A DNA stretch of 64,000 nt from Lachnospiraceae bacterium (GCA_017434885.1 JAFSGE010000042.1:1-64000); one strand, 5' to 3'. Positions 43,226 to 53,543 are shown, counted from the first letter of the stretch. Made by a program: numbers and translations. Notes: a model not told the origin generated them from the sequence alone.

Positions 43226-44779
43226 ATGAGCGGATCATCTTTGTTTTGGGTAATTATCGCCTTTGCGGTATATCTCATCGGAATGATTGTAATCGGTATC
43301 TTCTGTGCAAAAGATAATAACAGTACAGAGGATTACTTTTTGGGAGGAAGAAAGCTTGGCGGTTTTGTGGCTGCATTATCCGCACAGGCTTCTGATATGA
43401 GCGGATGGCTTCTTATGGGACTTCCCGGTTCCATTTATGCACTGGGAACCGGTCAGGCATGGATTGCTATCGGTTTGTTTATCGGTACTGTGTTGAACTG
43501 GTTGTTTATTTCGGGCAGACTTCGTTGCTATACCATCAGAGCAAACAATGCGCTGACACTTCCTACATACTTTGAAAACAGATTTCATGACAAAAAAAGA
43601 GTGCTTTTGTTTATTTCTTCCGTAACGATTGTAATCTTTTTCCTGGTTTATACGGCATCTGCACTGGCAGCAGGCGGTAAACTGTTTAATTCCGTGTTTG
43701 GTGTGGATTATAAGGTGGCACTTACAATCGGTGCGGTGGTAATTCTGACATATACCTTTATGGGTGGTTTCCTTGCGGTATGTACCACAGACTTTATTCA
43801 GGGTATGCTGATGCTTGTGGCACTTTTGGTAGTACCCATTTTGGCAGTTATCGTTATTGGTGCTGACAATATCCTGCCTCAGATTGACGCCAGTGGTGTG
43901 GCAGGCGGTTCTGCAGCTTATATGAGTCTGTTCTCCAACGGCGGAGAGCCTTATCGTGCGGTAGATATTATTTCCGGTCTTGCATGGGGACTTGGTTACT
44001 GCGGTATGCCTCATATTCTGGTTCGTTTTATGGCAGTTAAAAACGAAAAGGAATTGAAGAAGTCCAAAGGAATGGCAATCGGCTGGGTATTTTTATCTTT
44101 GGTTGCAGCATGGGCAATCGGTATCGTGGGAAGAGCGTACCTTTATCCTGAAGTTCTGACAGACGGTGCGGAAGAAAATGTGTTTATTCAGATGATTTTG
44201 AAAATATTTATGGAAGATATTCCGGTGCCGTTTATCGGCGGATTATTCCTTTGCGGTATTTTGGCGGCAATCATGTCAACTGCTGATTCCCAGCTTTTGG
44301 TAAGTGCCTCCAGTGTGGCAGAGGATATCGTAAAGGGAATTATCAAAAAGGATGCTACTGATAAGACAGTATTTAAAATCAGTCGTATTACGGTTATTGT
44401 GATTGCGATTCTGGCATATTTGATTGCGTTGAATCCCAACAGCTCCATCATGGGACTGGTGTCCAACGCGTGGGCAGGACTCGGTGCAGCATTTGGACCT
44501 ACCGTACTTCTTTCCTTGTATTGGAAACGTACTAATTTCCAGGGGGCAGTGGCAGGTATTGTATCCGGTGCAGTTACGGTTATTCTTTGGGATTATATTC
44601 CCCTTGTAAACGGTACAACACTTGGAAGCGTAACAGGTCTTTATTCTCTGGCAGTGGGATTTGCAGTGAGTCTGATTGCAATCGTGGTTGTCAGTCTGGT
44701 AACACCGGCACCTACGGCAGAAATGATTGAGGAATTTGAAGATGTCAGCAAGAAGAGAATTAACTTTGACGGAGAATAA
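43226..44779 (+). CDS. putP: Sodium/proline symporter
   Basis: The 517-residue protein has about 13 membrane segments with the SSF signature: EDYFLGGRKLGG, ALSAQASDMSGWLLMGLPG, and GAVVILTYTFMGGFLAV. The close pattern is PutP, which imports proline with sodium. It is preceded by a strong promoter. The next gene begins inside its last codons. Confidence 0.9.
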   Translation: MSGSSLFWVIIAFAVYLIGMIVIGIFCAKDNNSTEDYFLGGRKLGGFVAALSAQASDMSGWLLMGLPGSIYALGTGQAWIAIGLFIGTVLNWLFISGRLRCYTIRANNALTLPTYFENRFHDKKRVLLFISSVTIVIFFLVYTASALAAGGKLFNSVFGVDYKVALTIGAVVILTYTFMGGFLAVCTTDFIQGMLMLVALLVVPILAVIVIGADNILPQIDASGVAGGSAAYMSLFSNGGEPYRAVDIISGLAWGLGYCGMPHILVRFMAVKNEKELKKSKGMAIGWVFLSLVAAWAIGIVGRAYLYPEVLTDGAEENVFIQMILKIFMEDIPVPFIGGLFLCGILAAIMSTADSQLLVSASSVAEDIVKGIIKKDATDKTVFKISRITVIVIAILAYLIALNPNSSIMGLVSNAWAGLGAAFGPTVLLSLYWKRTNFQGAVAGIVSGAVTVILWDYIPLVNGTTLGSVTGLYSLAVGFAVSLIAIVVVSLVTPAPTAEMIEEFEDVSKKRINFDGE

Positions 44780-45719
44780 AAAAGATACAGTGACATTTGA
44801 GAATAAAGAAAAGCAAGTTAAAGATTCAGGTCATAGCGGCCTGAATCTTTCTGCCGTTTATGTGCTTTTGGCGGGAAGCCTTTGGGGATTTATGGGGCTT
44901 CTTGTCAGAACGCTGAATGCAGAGGAGCTTGATTCCATGGAAATCACTTTTGTGAGAGGAATTGTAACTTTTGCGGTTATGCTTGCGGGACTTTTGGTGT
45001 TAAACAGAAATGCACTGAAAATCAGACTGAGGGATATATGGTGTTTTATCGGTACGGGAGCACTTAGCGTGGCGTTTTTTAATTTTTGTTATTTCAAGAC
45101 CATGACATTGACCTCACTTTCTGTGGCGGCAGTACTGCTTTATACGGCACCGGCGTTTGTGATGCTGATGAGTGCCTTCCTATTTAAAGAGAAGTTCTCT
45201 GTAAAGAAGCTGGCAGCACTTGTTCTGGCATTCTTTGGTTGCTCTTTTGTGTCGGGAATTGTAGGAGGTGCGGGAGTACTTTCCCTTGAAGGGATTCTGT
45301 ATGGCCTGGGAGCGGGCTTCGGGTATGCCTTATACAGTATTTTCAGCAGATATGCATTGATACGCGGATACAGCTCCGTAACGATTTCTTTTTATACTTT
45401 TTTATTCAGCAGTATCAGCACATTTTTCTTTGTAGATGCGGCGCATGTATTTACGGTGGTGGGCGGAAATGGTATACTGTTTGGCAAGACGGTGTTTTTG
45501 GTGTTGTTGGTGACATTATTTCCCTATCTGACTTATACCAAGGGGCTTGACGGAATGGAGAACGGTACGGCATCGGTGCTTGCGTCCATAGAGCCTGTGG
45601 TGGCAACTTTGGTGGGAGTATTGATTTATAAAGAGAATCTGAACGGATGGAATGTGGCAGGTATTTGTCTGGTGCTTTGTTCCATTGTGTTACTTAATAT
45701 TAATAAGAAGAAACAGTAA
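44742..45719 (+). CDS. EamA-family (DMT) transporter
   Basis: The 325-residue protein has about ten membrane segments in two EamA repeats (first starts VYVLLAGSLWGFMGLLVRTL; second has LYGLGAGFGYALYSIFSR). The ATG at 44742 is within the end of putP in a different frame and lies after GAGGA. A long hydrophilic N-terminal stretch includes a hairpin-forming sequence (44820-44850). The substrate is unknown. Confidence 0.8.
   Translation: MSARRELTLTENKKDTVTFENKEKQVKDSGHSGLNLSAVYVLLAGSLWGFMGLLVRTLNAEELDSMEITFVRGIVTFAVMLAGLLVLNRNALKIRLRDIWCFIGTGALSVAFFNFCYFKTMTLTSLSVAAVLLYTAPAFVMLMSAFLFKEKFSVKKLAALVLAFFGCSFVSGIVGGAGVLSLEGILYGLGAGFGYALYSIFSRYALIRGYSSVTISFYTFLFSSISTFFFVDAAHVFTVVGGNGILFGKTVFLVLLVTLFPYLTYTKGLDGMENGTASVLASIEPVVATLVGVLIYKENLNGWNVAGICLVLCSIVLLNINKKKQ
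44820..44850 (+). terminator. Perfect hairpin inside the EamA coding region
   Basis: AAAGATTCAGG (44820-44830) and CCTGAATCTTT (44840-44850) form an 11-bp perfect stem with a 9-nt loop. It lies 41-71 bases after the putP stop and within the first codons of the EamA gene. It resembles an intrinsic terminator with a weak T tract, or an mRNA processing hairpin that uncouples the two genes. Confidence 0.5.
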
Positions 45720-45747
45720 ACAGTTTTGAAATGCGGGAGGTACTTCT

Positions 45748-46254
45748 ATGGAAAAGAAAAAAGCAAAAATGGGAATGAGCGCAATGCTGATAGTGGGAAT
45801 TATCTTTTTCCTGATGGGAATTATTTTTCTGCCCACGGGAATCGGCATTTATTTGGCAGAGAAGGAGTTTATGGGTGAAGCGATTATTTTTTTAATTACG
45901 TTTGGCGGAACCGGACTCATTTTTAGCGTGCTTGGACTTATTTTTCTGATTATTTCGATTAATAAGAAATTGCGTTGTGACAGACTGTTGCAGGAAGGAA
46001 ATTATATTATGGCGGAAGTGATGGAGATTACCAGAAACTTAAATGTACGCATTAACAACAGACATCCTTTTATTGTGAAGTGCTGCTATCAGGACGGTTA
46101 CGGTAATTTGCATATATTTAAAAGCCGGAACCTGCTTTTTGATCCGAGTATCATATTAAAAGACAATATGGTCAGGGTTTATGTGGACGGACAAAACTAC
46201 AATCATTATTATGTGGATATTGATGAAGCGTTGCCGAATGTTATCGAACACTAA
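45748..46254 (+). CDS. Small two-helix membrane protein, DUF3592-like
   Basis: The 168-residue protein has two membrane segments (residues 12-32 and 45-70) and a cytoplasmic or exposed beta-rich C-terminal part with RVYVDGQNYNHYYVD. It recalls the DUF3592 type in the layout, as does the protein at 32918, though the two are not closely similar. It starts after GGGAGG. The function is unknown. Confidence 0.6.
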   Translation: MEKKKAKMGMSAMLIVGIIFFLMGIIFLPTGIGIYLAEKEFMGEAIIFLITFGGTGLIFSVLGLIFLIISINKKLRCDRLLQEGNYIMAEVMEITRNLNVRINNRHPFIVKCCYQDGYGNLHIFKSRNLLFDPSIILKDNMVRVYVDGQNYNHYYVDIDEALPNVIEH

Positions 46255-46272
46255 AAGATATTAACAATATTT

Positions 46273-46300
46273 TGTGGTGGAAAGAGCGTTTTCCACCACA
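46273..46300 (+). terminator. Hairpin, probable terminator
   Basis: TGTGGTGGAAA (46273-46283) pairs with TTTCCACCACA (46290-46300), an 11-bp stem. The T tract after it is weak. It separates the preceding genes from the ribosomal operon. Confidence 0.6.
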
Positions 46301-46388
46301 TATATTATAGAAAAATGAATATCATGGCAGATGTATATATTGTACAAAAATTTATACAAAATTTTATGAAAAATTTTCAAAAAACCTC

Positions 46389-46417
46389 TTGCGTGATTAG
46401 AAAACATCATGTATACT
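46389..46417 (+). promoter_or_regulatory. Promoter of the ribosomal protein supercluster
   Basis: TTGCGT (46389-46394) and TATACT (46412-46417) are exactly 17 nt apart. The stretch upstream (46300-46388) is very AT-rich with several A and T runs, consistent with an UP element. Transcription should start near 46424, giving a leader of about 300 nt before rpsJ. Confidence 0.85.
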
Positions 46418-46423
46418 ACTAAT

Positions 46424-46726
46424 TGCTGTGGCATGATAGCTGTGAAGCGTGAGGTTGCTGCAAGGCCGCAAGGCAGTGCAGGTTTTCCGTGGAGCGAATG
46501 TCAAGAGGCAAGGCATCAAGCCGAACCTAAGAACCTGACGGCAAGTCACTGTACAAACATATGTCTGCAAAAAGCAGAAACACGTGTGTTAAGAATGTTT
46601 TGGAACAAATGCGGAGAAATTCGCAGTTTTTATGTGAGAGAGCAGGACACACACGGAAGAGTGTACAGTCACCGCTTGTCGTACTTAAGAAATTTTTAAA
46701 AGTGCGAAAAGGAGGCGACTTTTTTT
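46424..46726 (+). promoter_or_regulatory. Long structured leader of the S10 operon
   Basis: This 300-nt region has no convincing gene. It holds repeated complementary blocks (two AGGTT near 46452 and 46476, two AACCT near 46524 and 46532; GCAGTG and CACTG), hairpins CTGC with GCAG near 46565-46577, and TGCG with CGCA near 46610-46625. Just before rpsJ, AAAAGT (46698-46703) and ACTTTT (46718-46723) enclose the GGAGG site. In other bacteria S10 leaders bind L4 to regulate the operon; here this is an inference from position and length. Confidence 0.6.
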
Positions 46727-47044
46727 ATGGCAAGTCAAGTAATGAGAATCACACTCAAGGCTTATGATCATCAGTTAGTAGATGCATCTGCCAAGAAAAT
46801 CATCGAAACAGTTAAGAAGAACGGATCACAGGTAAGCGGACCGGTACCCCTTCCTACTAAGAAGGAAGTTGTTACTATTTTAAGAGCGGTTCACAAATAC
46901 AAAGATTCCAGAGAGCAGTTCGAACAGAGAACTCACAAAAGACTGATCGATATCATTACACCTACACCCAAGACTGTAGATGCTCTGCAGAGATTGGAGA
47001 TGCCCGCAGGTGTATACATTGATATTAAAATGAAGAACAAATAA
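46727..47044 (+). CDS. rpsJ: 30S ribosomal protein S10
   Basis: The 105-residue protein has the S10 pattern with [20 protein letters not shown] and [19 protein letters not shown]10 lies in the 30S head and, as NusE, takes part in antitermination. It is the first gene of the supercluster, after a 300-nt leader and AAAGGAGG. Confidence 0.98.
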   Translation: MASQVMRITLKAYDHQLVDASAKKIIETVKKNGSQVSGPVPLPTKKEVVTILRAVHKYKDSREQFEQRTHKRLIDIITPTPKTVDALQRLEMPAGVYIDIKMKNK

Positions 47045-47119
47045 AAATTCTTCAAGTAACCCCTACACTAGAATGGCCCAATCGAGGCCCGCTGTAGAAT
47101 TTAATGGAGGTAAAGAAAC

Positions 47120-47803
47120 ATGAAAAAAGCTATTTTAGCTACCAAAGTCGGAATGACTCAAATCTTCAACGAAGACGGAACTTTAGTTCCCGTAACTGTA
47201 CTTCAGGCTGGTCCCTGCGTAGTAACACAGGTTAAGACAGTTGAAAATGACGGTTACAGTGCCGTACAGGTTGGTTTTGTTGACAAGAAGGAAAGAATCG
47301 TTAACAAAGACAAGAGCGGCAAAAAAGAAGTAATCCACAGACACGGCGTTAATAAAGCTCAGAAGGGACACTTCGACAAAGCCGGTGTTTCCTGCAAGAG
47401 ATTCGTAAGAGAATTCAAGTTTGAAAACGCTGAAGAATACGCACTTGGAAGTGAGATTAAAGCTGATATGTTTGAAGCCGGCGATAAGGTTGACGCATCT
47501 GCAATTTCCAAAGGTAAAGGATTCCAGGGCGCAATCAAGAGACACGGACAGCACAGAGGTCCCATGGCACATGGTTCCAAATTCCATCGTCATCAGGGTT
47601 CCAACGGTGCATGCTCTTCACCGAGCCGTGTATTCAAAGGCAAAGGAATGCCCGGTCACATGGGTTGTGTAAAGGTTACAGTACAGAACCTTGAAGTAGT
47701 AAGAGTTGATGCAGAAAACAACTTACTTCTTGTAAAGGGTGCAGTACCCGGACCTAAGAAAGCCTTAGTGACAATCAAAGAAACTGTAAAGGCTGCTAAA
47801 TAG
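47120..47803 (+). CDS. rplC: 50S ribosomal protein L3
   Basis: The 227-residue protein starts [15 protein letters not shown] and contains the conserved [12 protein letters not shown] and GMPGHMGC region near the peptidyl transferase centre. It starts after TGGAGG. The 75-nt gap from rpsJ has no obvious gene. Confidence 0.98.
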   Translation: MKKAILATKVGMTQIFNEDGTLVPVTVLQAGPCVVTQVKTVENDGYSAVQVGFVDKKERIVNKDKSGKKEVIHRHGVNKAQKGHFDKAGVSCKRFVREFKFENAEEYALGSEIKADMFEAGDKVDASAISKGKGFQGAIKRHGQHRGPMAHGSKFHRHQGSNGACSSPSRVFKGKGMPGHMGCVKVTVQNLEVVRVDAENNLLLVKGAVPGPKKALVTIKETVKAAK

Positions 47804-47835
47804 TCAGTCTAAACAATGAAAGGAGGACCATTCAG

Positions 47836-48456
47836 ATGGCAAACGTATCTGTTTATAATATGGAAGGCAAAGAAGTTGGTACAATCGAATTAAACGATGC
47901 GGTATTTGGTGTAGAAGTAAATGAACACCTTGTACACATGGCAGTTGTACAGCAGCTTGCAAACAATCGTCAGGGAACACAGAAAGCAAAAACTCGTTCT
48001 GAAGTTTCCGGTGGCGGAAGAAAACCTTGGAGACAGAAAGGAACCGGTCATGCAAGACAGGGTTCAACAAGAGCTCCCCAGTGGACAGGAGGCGGTGTTG
48101 TATTCGCTCCCGTACCGAGAGATTATTCTTTCAAGTTAAATAAGAAGGAAAAGAGAGCAGCTCTTAAGTCCGCTCTTTCCAGCAGAGTAGCAGACGGCAA
48201 GCTCATCGTTGTTGATGAACTGAAGTTTGACGAAATCAAGACAAAGAATTTCAAGGCAGTTATGGACAACTTAAAAGTAAGCAAAGCTCTTGTAGTACTT
48301 GCTGAAAATGATGAAAAGGTTGTTATGTCTGCCAGAAATATTCCCACTATCAAGACAGCATTAACCAACACAATTAATGTATATGACATTTTAAAGGGCG
48401 ATACACTGGTTCTTACCAAGGATGCAGTGGCTAAGATTGAGGAGGTGTATGCATAA
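47836..48456 (+). CDS. rplD: 50S ribosomal protein L4
   Basis: The 206-residue protein has the long loop with [18 protein letters not shown] that enters the exit tunnel. L4 is the usual autogenous regulator of S10 operons where this is known. Its stop shares bases with the rplW start (TAATGG), so they are coupled. Confidence 0.98.
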   Translation: MANVSVYNMEGKEVGTIELNDAVFGVEVNEHLVHMAVVQQLANNRQGTQKAKTRSEVSGGGRKPWRQKGTGHARQGSTRAPQWTGGGVVFAPVPRDYSFKLNKKEKRAALKSALSSRVADGKLIVVDELKFDEIKTKNFKAVMDNLKVSKALVVLAENDEKVVMSARNIPTIKTALTNTINVYDILKGDTLVLTKDAVAKIEEVYA

Positions 48457-48755
48457 TGGCAGCAATTCAGTATTATGACGTAATCCTCAAACCGGTTATT
48501 ACCGAAAAGAGTATGGCTGGTATGAGCGAAAAGAAATATACTTTTTTGGTTCATCCCGAAGCAAATAAGACAATGATTAAGGAAGCTGTTGAAAAAATGT
48601 TCGACGGAGCAAAGGTTGCAAAGGTTAACACCATGAACTGCGACGGCAAGACAAAGAGACGTGGTATGGTTTACGGTAAAACCGCTAAGACAAAGAAAGC
48701 AATCGTATGGCTTACCGCAGACAGCAAGGATATCGAAATCTTCGCCGGATTATAG
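48456..48755 (+). CDS. rplW: 50S ribosomal protein L23
   Basis: The 99-residue protein has [12 protein letters not shown] and the loop [19 protein letters not shown]23 surrounds the tunnel exit and docks trigger factor and SRP. The start overlaps the rplD stop. Confidence 0.98.
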   Translation: MAAIQYYDVILKPVITEKSMAGMSEKKYTFLVHPEANKTMIKEAVEKMFDGAKVAKVNTMNCDGKTKRRGMVYGKTAKTKKAIVWLTADSKDIEIFAGL

Positions 48756-48823
48756 GATTTGGTGAAAAGCTAAGCACATAAAAAGTGCGATAATAAATGT
48801 AGAACTCGAAAGGAGAAAAAGTC

Positions 48824-49669
48824 ATGGGAATTAAGACATATAACCCATATACACCTTCAAGAAGAAATATGACCGGTTCTGACTTCTCCGAAATTACAAA
48901 GAAGACTCCCGAAAAGTCACTTTGTGTTTCCTTAGACAAGAACGCTGGTCGTAACAATCAGGGTAAAATCACTGTAAGACACCGCGGAGGCGGTTCCAGA
49001 AGAAAATACAGACTTGTAGATTTTAAGAGAAATGCTAAGGACGGTATTCCCGCAACAGTAATTGGAATCGAATACGATCCTAACAGAACAGCAAACATCG
49101 CATTAATCTGCTACGCAGACGGCGAAAAGGCATACATCCTTGCTCCTGAAGGATTAAAGGATGGCATGAAGGTTATGAACGGACCTGAAGCAGAAGTAAG
49201 AATTGGTAACTGCTTACCTTTAGCTAACATTCCCGTTGGTACACAGGTACACAACGTAGAATTATATCCCGGTAAGGGCGGACAGTTAGTTCGTTCCGCA
49301 GGTAACAGCGCACAGTTAATGGCAAAAGAAGGAAAATATGCAACACTTCGTCTTCCTTCAGGCGAAATGAGAATGGTGCCTATCATTTGTAGAGCAACCG
49401 TAGGTGTTGTAGGTAACGCAGATCACAGCCTTATCAATATCGGTAAAGCAGGACGTAAGCGTCATATGGGTATCCGCCCTACAGTTCGCGGTTCCGTAAT
49501 GAACCCTAACGACCATCCTCACGGTGGTGGTGAAGGTAAGACCGGTATTGGTCGTCCCGGCCCTTGTACACCTTGGGGCAAGCCCGCTCTTGGTCTTAAG
49601 ACACGTAAGAAGAAAAAAGCTTCTAACAAGTTAATCGTAAGAAGAAGAGACGGCAAGGCCATCAAATAA
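48824..49669 (+). CDS. rplB: 50S ribosomal protein L2
   Basis: The 281-residue protein has [16 protein letters not shown] and the C-terminal [14 protein letters not shown], whose His lies at the subunit interface. It starts after GAAAGGAG. Length is normal for the family. Confidence 0.98.
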   Translation: MGIKTYNPYTPSRRNMTGSDFSEITKKTPEKSLCVSLDKNAGRNNQGKITVRHRGGGSRRKYRLVDFKRNAKDGIPATVIGIEYDPNRTANIALICYADGEKAYILAPEGLKDGMKVMNGPEAEVRIGNCLPLANIPVGTQVHNVELYPGKGGQLVRSAGNSAQLMAKEGKYATLRLPSGEMRMVPIICRATVGVVGNADHSLINIGKAGRKRHMGIRPTVRGSVMNPNDHPHGGGEGKTGIGRPGPCTPWGKPALGLKTRKKKKASNKLIVRRRDGKAIK

Positions 49670-49688
49670 TTAAGGAGGAGAGAAGAAA

Positions 49689-49970
49689 ATGGCTAGATCA
49701 CTGAAAAAAGGACCCTTTGCAGATGCAAGTTTACTGAAAAAAGTAGATGCAATGAATGCAGCAGGACAAAAGCAGGTTGTTAAGACCTGGTCCCGTCGTT
49801 CTACAATCTTCCCCTCTTTTGTGGGACATACATTTGCAGTACACGACGGAAGAAAGCATGTTCCTGTATATGTAACAGAAGATATGGTTGGACATAAGTT
49901 AGGTGAATTCGTTGCAACCAGAACTTATAGAGGACATGGAAAAGACGAGAAGAAGTCTAAAGTAAGATAA
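49689..49970 (+). CDS. rpsS: 30S ribosomal protein S19
   Basis: The 93-residue protein starts [15 protein letters not shown] and has the conserved [21 protein letters not shown] cut near the centre. S19 is in the 30S head with S13. It follows a GGAGGAG site. Confidence 0.98.
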   Translation: MARSLKKGPFADASLLKKVDAMNAAGQKQVVKTWSRRSTIFPSFVGHTFAVHDGRKHVPVYVTEDMVGHKLGEFVATRTYRGHGKDEKKSKVR

Positions 49971-49983
49971 GGAGGTTTTAGCA

Positions 49984-50370
49984 ATGGCAAAAGGACATAG
50001 ATCCCAAATTAAAAGAGAGAGAAATGCGCAGAAAGACACAAGACCTTCAGCTAAGTTATCTTACGCAAGAGTGTCTGTTCAGAAAGCATGTTTCGTATTA
50101 GATGCCATCAGAGGCAAAGATGTAACAACTGCCTTGGCAATTTTAGAGTACAATCCCAGATATGCTTCCAGCATCATCAAGAAGTTATTACAGTCTGCAA
50201 TCGCAAACGCTGAAAATAACAACGGAATGAATGTTGAAAACCTTTATGTTGCAGAATGTTATGCAAACAAAGGACCTACAATGAAGAGAGTAAAACCGAG
50301 AGCACAGGGTAGAGCTTACAGAATCGAAAAGAGAATGAGCCACATCACACTTGTGCTTGATGAAAGATAG
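49984..50370 (+). CDS. rplV: 50S ribosomal protein L22
   Basis: The 128-residue protein has [19 protein letters not shown] and the tunnel-lining hairpin with [15 protein letters not shown]. It follows AAGGAGG. Mutations in this hairpin cause macrolide resistance elsewhere. Confidence 0.98.
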   Translation: MAKGHRSQIKRERNAQKDTRPSAKLSYARVSVQKACFVLDAIRGKDVTTALAILEYNPRYASSIIKKLLQSAIANAENNNGMNVENLYVAECYANKGPTMKRVKPRAQGRAYRIEKRMSHITLVLDER

Positions 50371-50381
50371 GAGGAAAAATA

Positions 50382-51044
50382 ATGGGACAGAAAGTTAATC
50401 CTCACGGCCTCAGAGTCGGTGTTATTAAGGATTGGGATTCTAAATGGTATGCAGATGCAGAATTTTCTGATTTCCTCGTAGAAGACTACGACATCAGAAA
50501 ATACCTTAAGAAGAAATTATACAGTGCCGGAATTTCCAAGATCGAAATCGAAAGAGCGGCAGGCAGAGTAAAGGTTATCATCTACACAGCTAAGCCCGGT
50601 GTTGTAATCGGTAAGGGTGGTGCAGAAATCGAAGTAACCAAGAAAGAACTTTCCAAGATGACAGGAAAGAAAGTTTTAGTAGATATCAAAGAAATTAAGA
50701 GACCCGATAAGGACGCACAGCTTGTTGCAGAAAATATTGCACAGCAGCTTGAAAACCGTGTATCCTTCAGACGTGCTATGAAGTCCTGTATGGGCAGAAC
50801 AATGAAGTCCGGTGCACTTGGTATCAAGACTTCCTGTTCAGGACGTCTCGGCGGTGCTGATATGGCTCGTACAGAGTTCTACAGCGAAGGTACTATTCCG
50901 CTTCAGACACTTCGTGCTGATATCGATTACGGATTTGCAGAAGCAGACACAACCTATGGTAAAGTAGGTGTTAAAGTATGGATTTACAAGGGTGAAGTAC
51001 TTCCTGCTAAGAAGAATGATGAAAAGGAAGGGAGCGATAAATAA
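50382..51044 (+). CDS. rpsC: 30S ribosomal protein S3
   Basis: The 220-residue protein has the KH domain with [15 protein letters not shown] and the C-terminal signature [15 protein letters not shown] region ([14 protein letters not shown]). It sits at the mRNA entry. Its stop TAA at 51042-51044 overlaps the rplP start by one base. Confidence 0.98.
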   Translation: MGQKVNPHGLRVGVIKDWDSKWYADAEFSDFLVEDYDIRKYLKKKLYSAGISKIEIERAAGRVKVIIYTAKPGVVIGKGGAEIEVTKKELSKMTGKKVLVDIKEIKRPDKDAQLVAENIAQQLENRVSFRRAMKSCMGRTMKSGALGIKTSCSGRLGGADMARTEFYSEGTIPLQTLRADIDYGFAEADTTYGKVGVKVWIYKGEVLPAKKNDEKEGSDK

Positions 51045-51481
51045 TGTTAATGCCTAAAAGAGTGAAACGTCGTAAACAGTTCCGTGGCACCATGAGAGGT
51101 AAAGCAAGTCGTGGTAACACAATCACTTACGGTGAATTCGGTATTGTTGCAACAGAACCTTGTTGGATCAGATCTAACCAGATTGAAGCAGCCCGTGTAG
51201 CTATGACTCGTCATATCAAGCGTGGTGGTAAGGTTTGGATTAAGATTTTCCCTGATAAACCAGTAACAGCAAAACCAGCAGAAACACGTATGGGTTCCGG
51301 TAAAGGTACACTGGAATACTGGGTAGCAGTTGTTAAGCCCGGCCGTGTAATGTTTGAAATCTCAGGAGTAGCTGAAGAAACAGCAAGAGAAGCTTTAAGA
51401 CTTGCAACACATAAGCTTCCTTGTAAGTGTAAAATCGTTTCTAAGGCAGACTTGGAAGGCGGTGTATCAAATGAAAACTAA
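51044..51481 (+). CDS. rplP: 50S ribosomal protein L16
   Basis: The 145-residue protein starts [15 protein letters not shown] and has [19 protein letters not shown] and the C-terminal [18 protein letters not shown]. The start overlaps rpsC. Its own end overlaps rpmC by 11 bases. Confidence 0.98.
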   Translation: MLMPKRVKRRKQFRGTMRGKASRGNTITYGEFGIVATEPCWIRSNQIEAARVAMTRHIKRGGKVWIKIFPDKPVTAKPAETRMGSGKGTLEYWVAVVKPGRVMFEISGVAEETAREALRLATHKLPCKCKIVSKADLEGGVSNEN

Positions 51482-51677
51482 TAAGTATGTAGAAGATTTA
51501 AAGGCAAAATCAGCTGCAGAATTAGCACAGGAATTAGTAGCTGCTAAAAAAGAACTTTTCAATTTGAGATTCCAGAATGCAACCAATCAGCTGGATAATA
51601 CAGCAAGAATCAAAGAAGTAAGAAAGAATATCGCAAGAATTCAGACAGTTATTACTATGAAGAAGAAAGAAGCTTAA
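51471..51677 (+). CDS. rpmC: 50S ribosomal protein L29
   Basis: The 68-residue protein is a two-helix coiled coil with [23 protein letters not shown] 51471 is chosen because GGAAGGCGG precedes it and the upstream frame is not L29-like. It lies by the tunnel exit with L23. Confidence 0.97.
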   Translation: MKTNKYVEDLKAKSAAELAQELVAAKKELFNLRFQNATNQLDNTARIKEVRKNIARIQTVITMKKKEA

Positions 51678-51719
51678 GGTTGTAAGCTGAATGTCAAGAA
51701 AGGAAAGGAGACGTAAGTC

Positions 51720-51974
51720 GTGGAAAGAAATTTAAGAAAAACACGTACCGGTAAAGTTGTCAGTGATAAAATGGATAAGACAATCGTTGTTGCTATCGAA
51801 GAACACGTTAAGCATCCTCTTTACAAGAAGATTGTAAAGGATACTTACAAACTGAAAGCACATGATGAAAACAACGAATGCCGCATTGGTGACACCGTTA
51901 AAGTAATGGAAACAAGACCTTTATCCAAAGACAAGAGATGGAGACTTGTAGAAATCGTAGAAAGAGCAAAATAA
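51720..51974 (+). CDS. rpsQ: 30S ribosomal protein S17
   Basis: The 84-residue OB-fold protein has [19 protein letters not shown] and [17 protein letters not shown]. It starts at GTG 51720 after AAAGGAGA. Directly after its stop is a tandem hairpin module (51977-52022). Confidence 0.97.
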   Translation: MERNLRKTRTGKVVSDKMDKTIVVAIEEHVKHPLYKKIVKDTYKLKAHDENNECRIGDTVKVMETRPLSKDKRWRLVEIVERAK

Positions 51975-51976
51975 AA

Positions 51977-52022
51977 AAACTTTCGCCTGCGGCGAAGTTT
52001 CGAAGAATGCGTTGCATTCTTC
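51977..52022 (+). other. Tandem hairpin module A, between rpsQ and rplN
   Basis: Three bases after the rpsQ stop a hairpin AAACTTTCGCC (51977-51987) with GGCGAAGTTT (51991-52000) is followed, one base on, by GAAGAATGC (52002-52010), GTT, GCATTCTTC (52014-52022). The second hairpin has the same form as those after rpsK and rpsD. The combination of a variable first hairpin and a near-constant second hairpin right after a stop codon recurs three times. Confidence 0.75.
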
Positions 52023-52062
52023 CGGGCTTTGGCAGAAGCGAATTTTTGGAAGGAGAATTAGC

Positions 52063-52431
52063 ATGATTCAACAAGAAAGCAGACTTAAGGTTGCTGATAA
52101 CACAGGTGCTAAGGAAATCCTCTGCATCAGAGTTATGGGCGGATCTACCAGAAGATATGCACAGATCGGCGATGTTATTGTTGCTACGGTTAAAGATGCA
52201 ACACCTGGCGGCGTTGTAAAAAAAGGTGACGTAGTAAAAGCTGTCGTTGTTCGTACTGTAAAAGGCGCTCGTCGTAAAGACGGATCTTATATTAAATTTG
52301 ACGAAAATGCTGCTGTTATCATTAAAGATGATAAGACTCCCAGAGGAACCCGTATTTTTGGACCGGTAGCAAGAGAGCTTCGTGAAAAACAGTTTATGAA
52401 AATTGTTTCCCTGGCTCCCGAAGTATTATAG
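52063..52431 (+). CDS. rplN: 50S ribosomal protein L14
   Basis: The 122-residue protein starts [18 protein letters not shown] and has [13 protein letters not shown] and [21 protein letters not shown] 52063 is chosen since GGAAGGAG lies just upstream; earlier in-frame starts would run through the hairpin module. L14 forms an intersubunit bridge. Confidence 0.98.
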   Translation: MIQQESRLKVADNTGAKEILCIRVMGGSTRRYAQIGDVIVATVKDATPGGVVKKGDVVKAVVVRTVKGARRKDGSYIKFDENAAVIIKDDKTPRGTRIFGPVARELREKQFMKIVSLAPEVL

Positions 52432-52442
52432 GAGGTGCAGGA

Positions 52443-52754
52443 ATGGCAACATTAAAGATTAAGAAAGGTGATACCGTTAAGGTTATCGCCGGTAAAGATA
52501 ACGGAAAAGAAGGCAAGGTACTCTCCGTAGATGCTAAGAACGGTAAAGTTTTAGTAGAGGGTGTCGGCGTAGTTACAAAGCACACAAAGCCTTCAGCAGC
52601 TAACCAGAATGGTGGAATTATTCAGAAAGAAGCTCCCATTGATATTTCAAACGTAATGTACGTTCACAAGGGAAAAGCTACAAGAGTAGGTTTCAAGATG
52701 GACGGAGACAAGAAAGTACGTATTGCAAAATCAACAGGTGAAGTAATCGACTAA
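52443..52754 (+). CDS. rplX: 50S ribosomal protein L24
   Basis: The 103-residue protein has the KOW motif KKGDTVKVIAGKDNGKEGKV and VEGVGVVTKHTKPS. L24 initiates 50S assembly. It follows AGGAGGTG. Confidence 0.98.
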   Translation: MATLKIKKGDTVKVIAGKDNGKEGKVLSVDAKNGKVLVEGVGVVTKHTKPSAANQNGGIIQKEAPIDISNVMYVHKGKATRVGFKMDGDKKVRIAKSTGEVID

Positions 52755-52778
52755 TTCTAGGAAAGGAGAACTGGAAGC

Positions 52779-53318
52779 GTGAGCAGACTTAAAACATTGT
52801 ATAATGATGAGATCGTAGATGCTATGATCAAAAAGTTCGGATATAAGAACATCATGGAAGTACCGAAGCTTGACAAGATTGTACTTAACATGGGCGTAGG
52901 CGAAGCAAAGGACAACGCAAAAGTCCTTGAATCCGCTGTAAAGGACATGGAAACAATCACAGGTCAGAAAGCAGTACTTACCAAAGCTAAAAAATCTGTT
53001 GCTAACTTCAAAATCAGAGAAGGTATGGCTATCGGATGTAAGACAACACTTCGTGGCGAAAAGATGTATGAGTTCCTTGATCGTCTTGTAAACCTGGCAC
53101 TGCCTCGTGTACGTGACTTCAGAGGTGTTAACCCTAACGCATTTGACGGAAGAGGTAACTACTCCTTAGGTATTAAGGAACAGCTTATCTTCCCTGAAAT
53201 CGAATACGATAAGGTTGATAAGGTAAGAGGTATGGATATTATCTTTGTTACCACAGCTAAGACAGATGAAGAAGCTCGTGAATTATTAAGATTATTCAAC
53301 ATGCCATTCGCAAAGTAA
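52779..53318 (+). CDS. rplE: 50S ribosomal protein L5
   Basis: The 179-residue protein has [20 protein letters not shown] and [20 protein letters not shown]. It binds 5S rRNA in the central protuberance. It starts at GTG 52779 after GAAAGGAG. Confidence 0.98.
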   Translation: MSRLKTLYNDEIVDAMIKKFGYKNIMEVPKLDKIVLNMGVGEAKDNAKVLESAVKDMETITGQKAVLTKAKKSVANFKIREGMAIGCKTTLRGEKMYEFLDRLVNLALPRVRDFRGVNPNAFDGRGNYSLGIKEQLIFPEIEYDKVDKVRGMDIIFVTTAKTDEEARELLRLFNMPFAK

Positions 53319-53339
53319 AGAAGGAGGTAAATAGAATCC

Positions 53340-53525
53340 ATGGCTAAGACTTCAATGAAGATTAAACAGCAGCGTAAACCTAAATTCTCCACAAGAGAAT
53401 ATACACGTTGTAACATTTGTGGACGTCCACATGCTGTATTAAGAAAGTACGGAATCTGCAGAATTTGCTTCCGTGAATTGGCATACAAGGGACAGATTCC
53501 CGGTGTCAAAAAAGCAAGCTGGTAG
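53340..53525 (+). CDS. rpsZ: 30S ribosomal protein S14, zinc-binding type
   Basis: The 61-residue protein has Cys24, Cys27, Cys40 and Cys43 (CNICG and CRICF), the zinc ribbon of type Z S14. This short form is usual in Firmicutes. It follows AAGGAGGT. Confidence 0.97.
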   Translation: MAKTSMKIKQQRKPKFSTREYTRCNICGRPHAVLRKYGICRICFRELAYKGQIPGVKKASW

Positions 53526-53543
53526 AAAAGGAGGAAAATAACA

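Noticed and set aside
46409..46767. Open frames in the S10 leader read as small proteins
   Set aside because: They lack ribosome binding sites at the starts, have unusual composition and run through stable hairpins; the region is better read as an untranslated leader.
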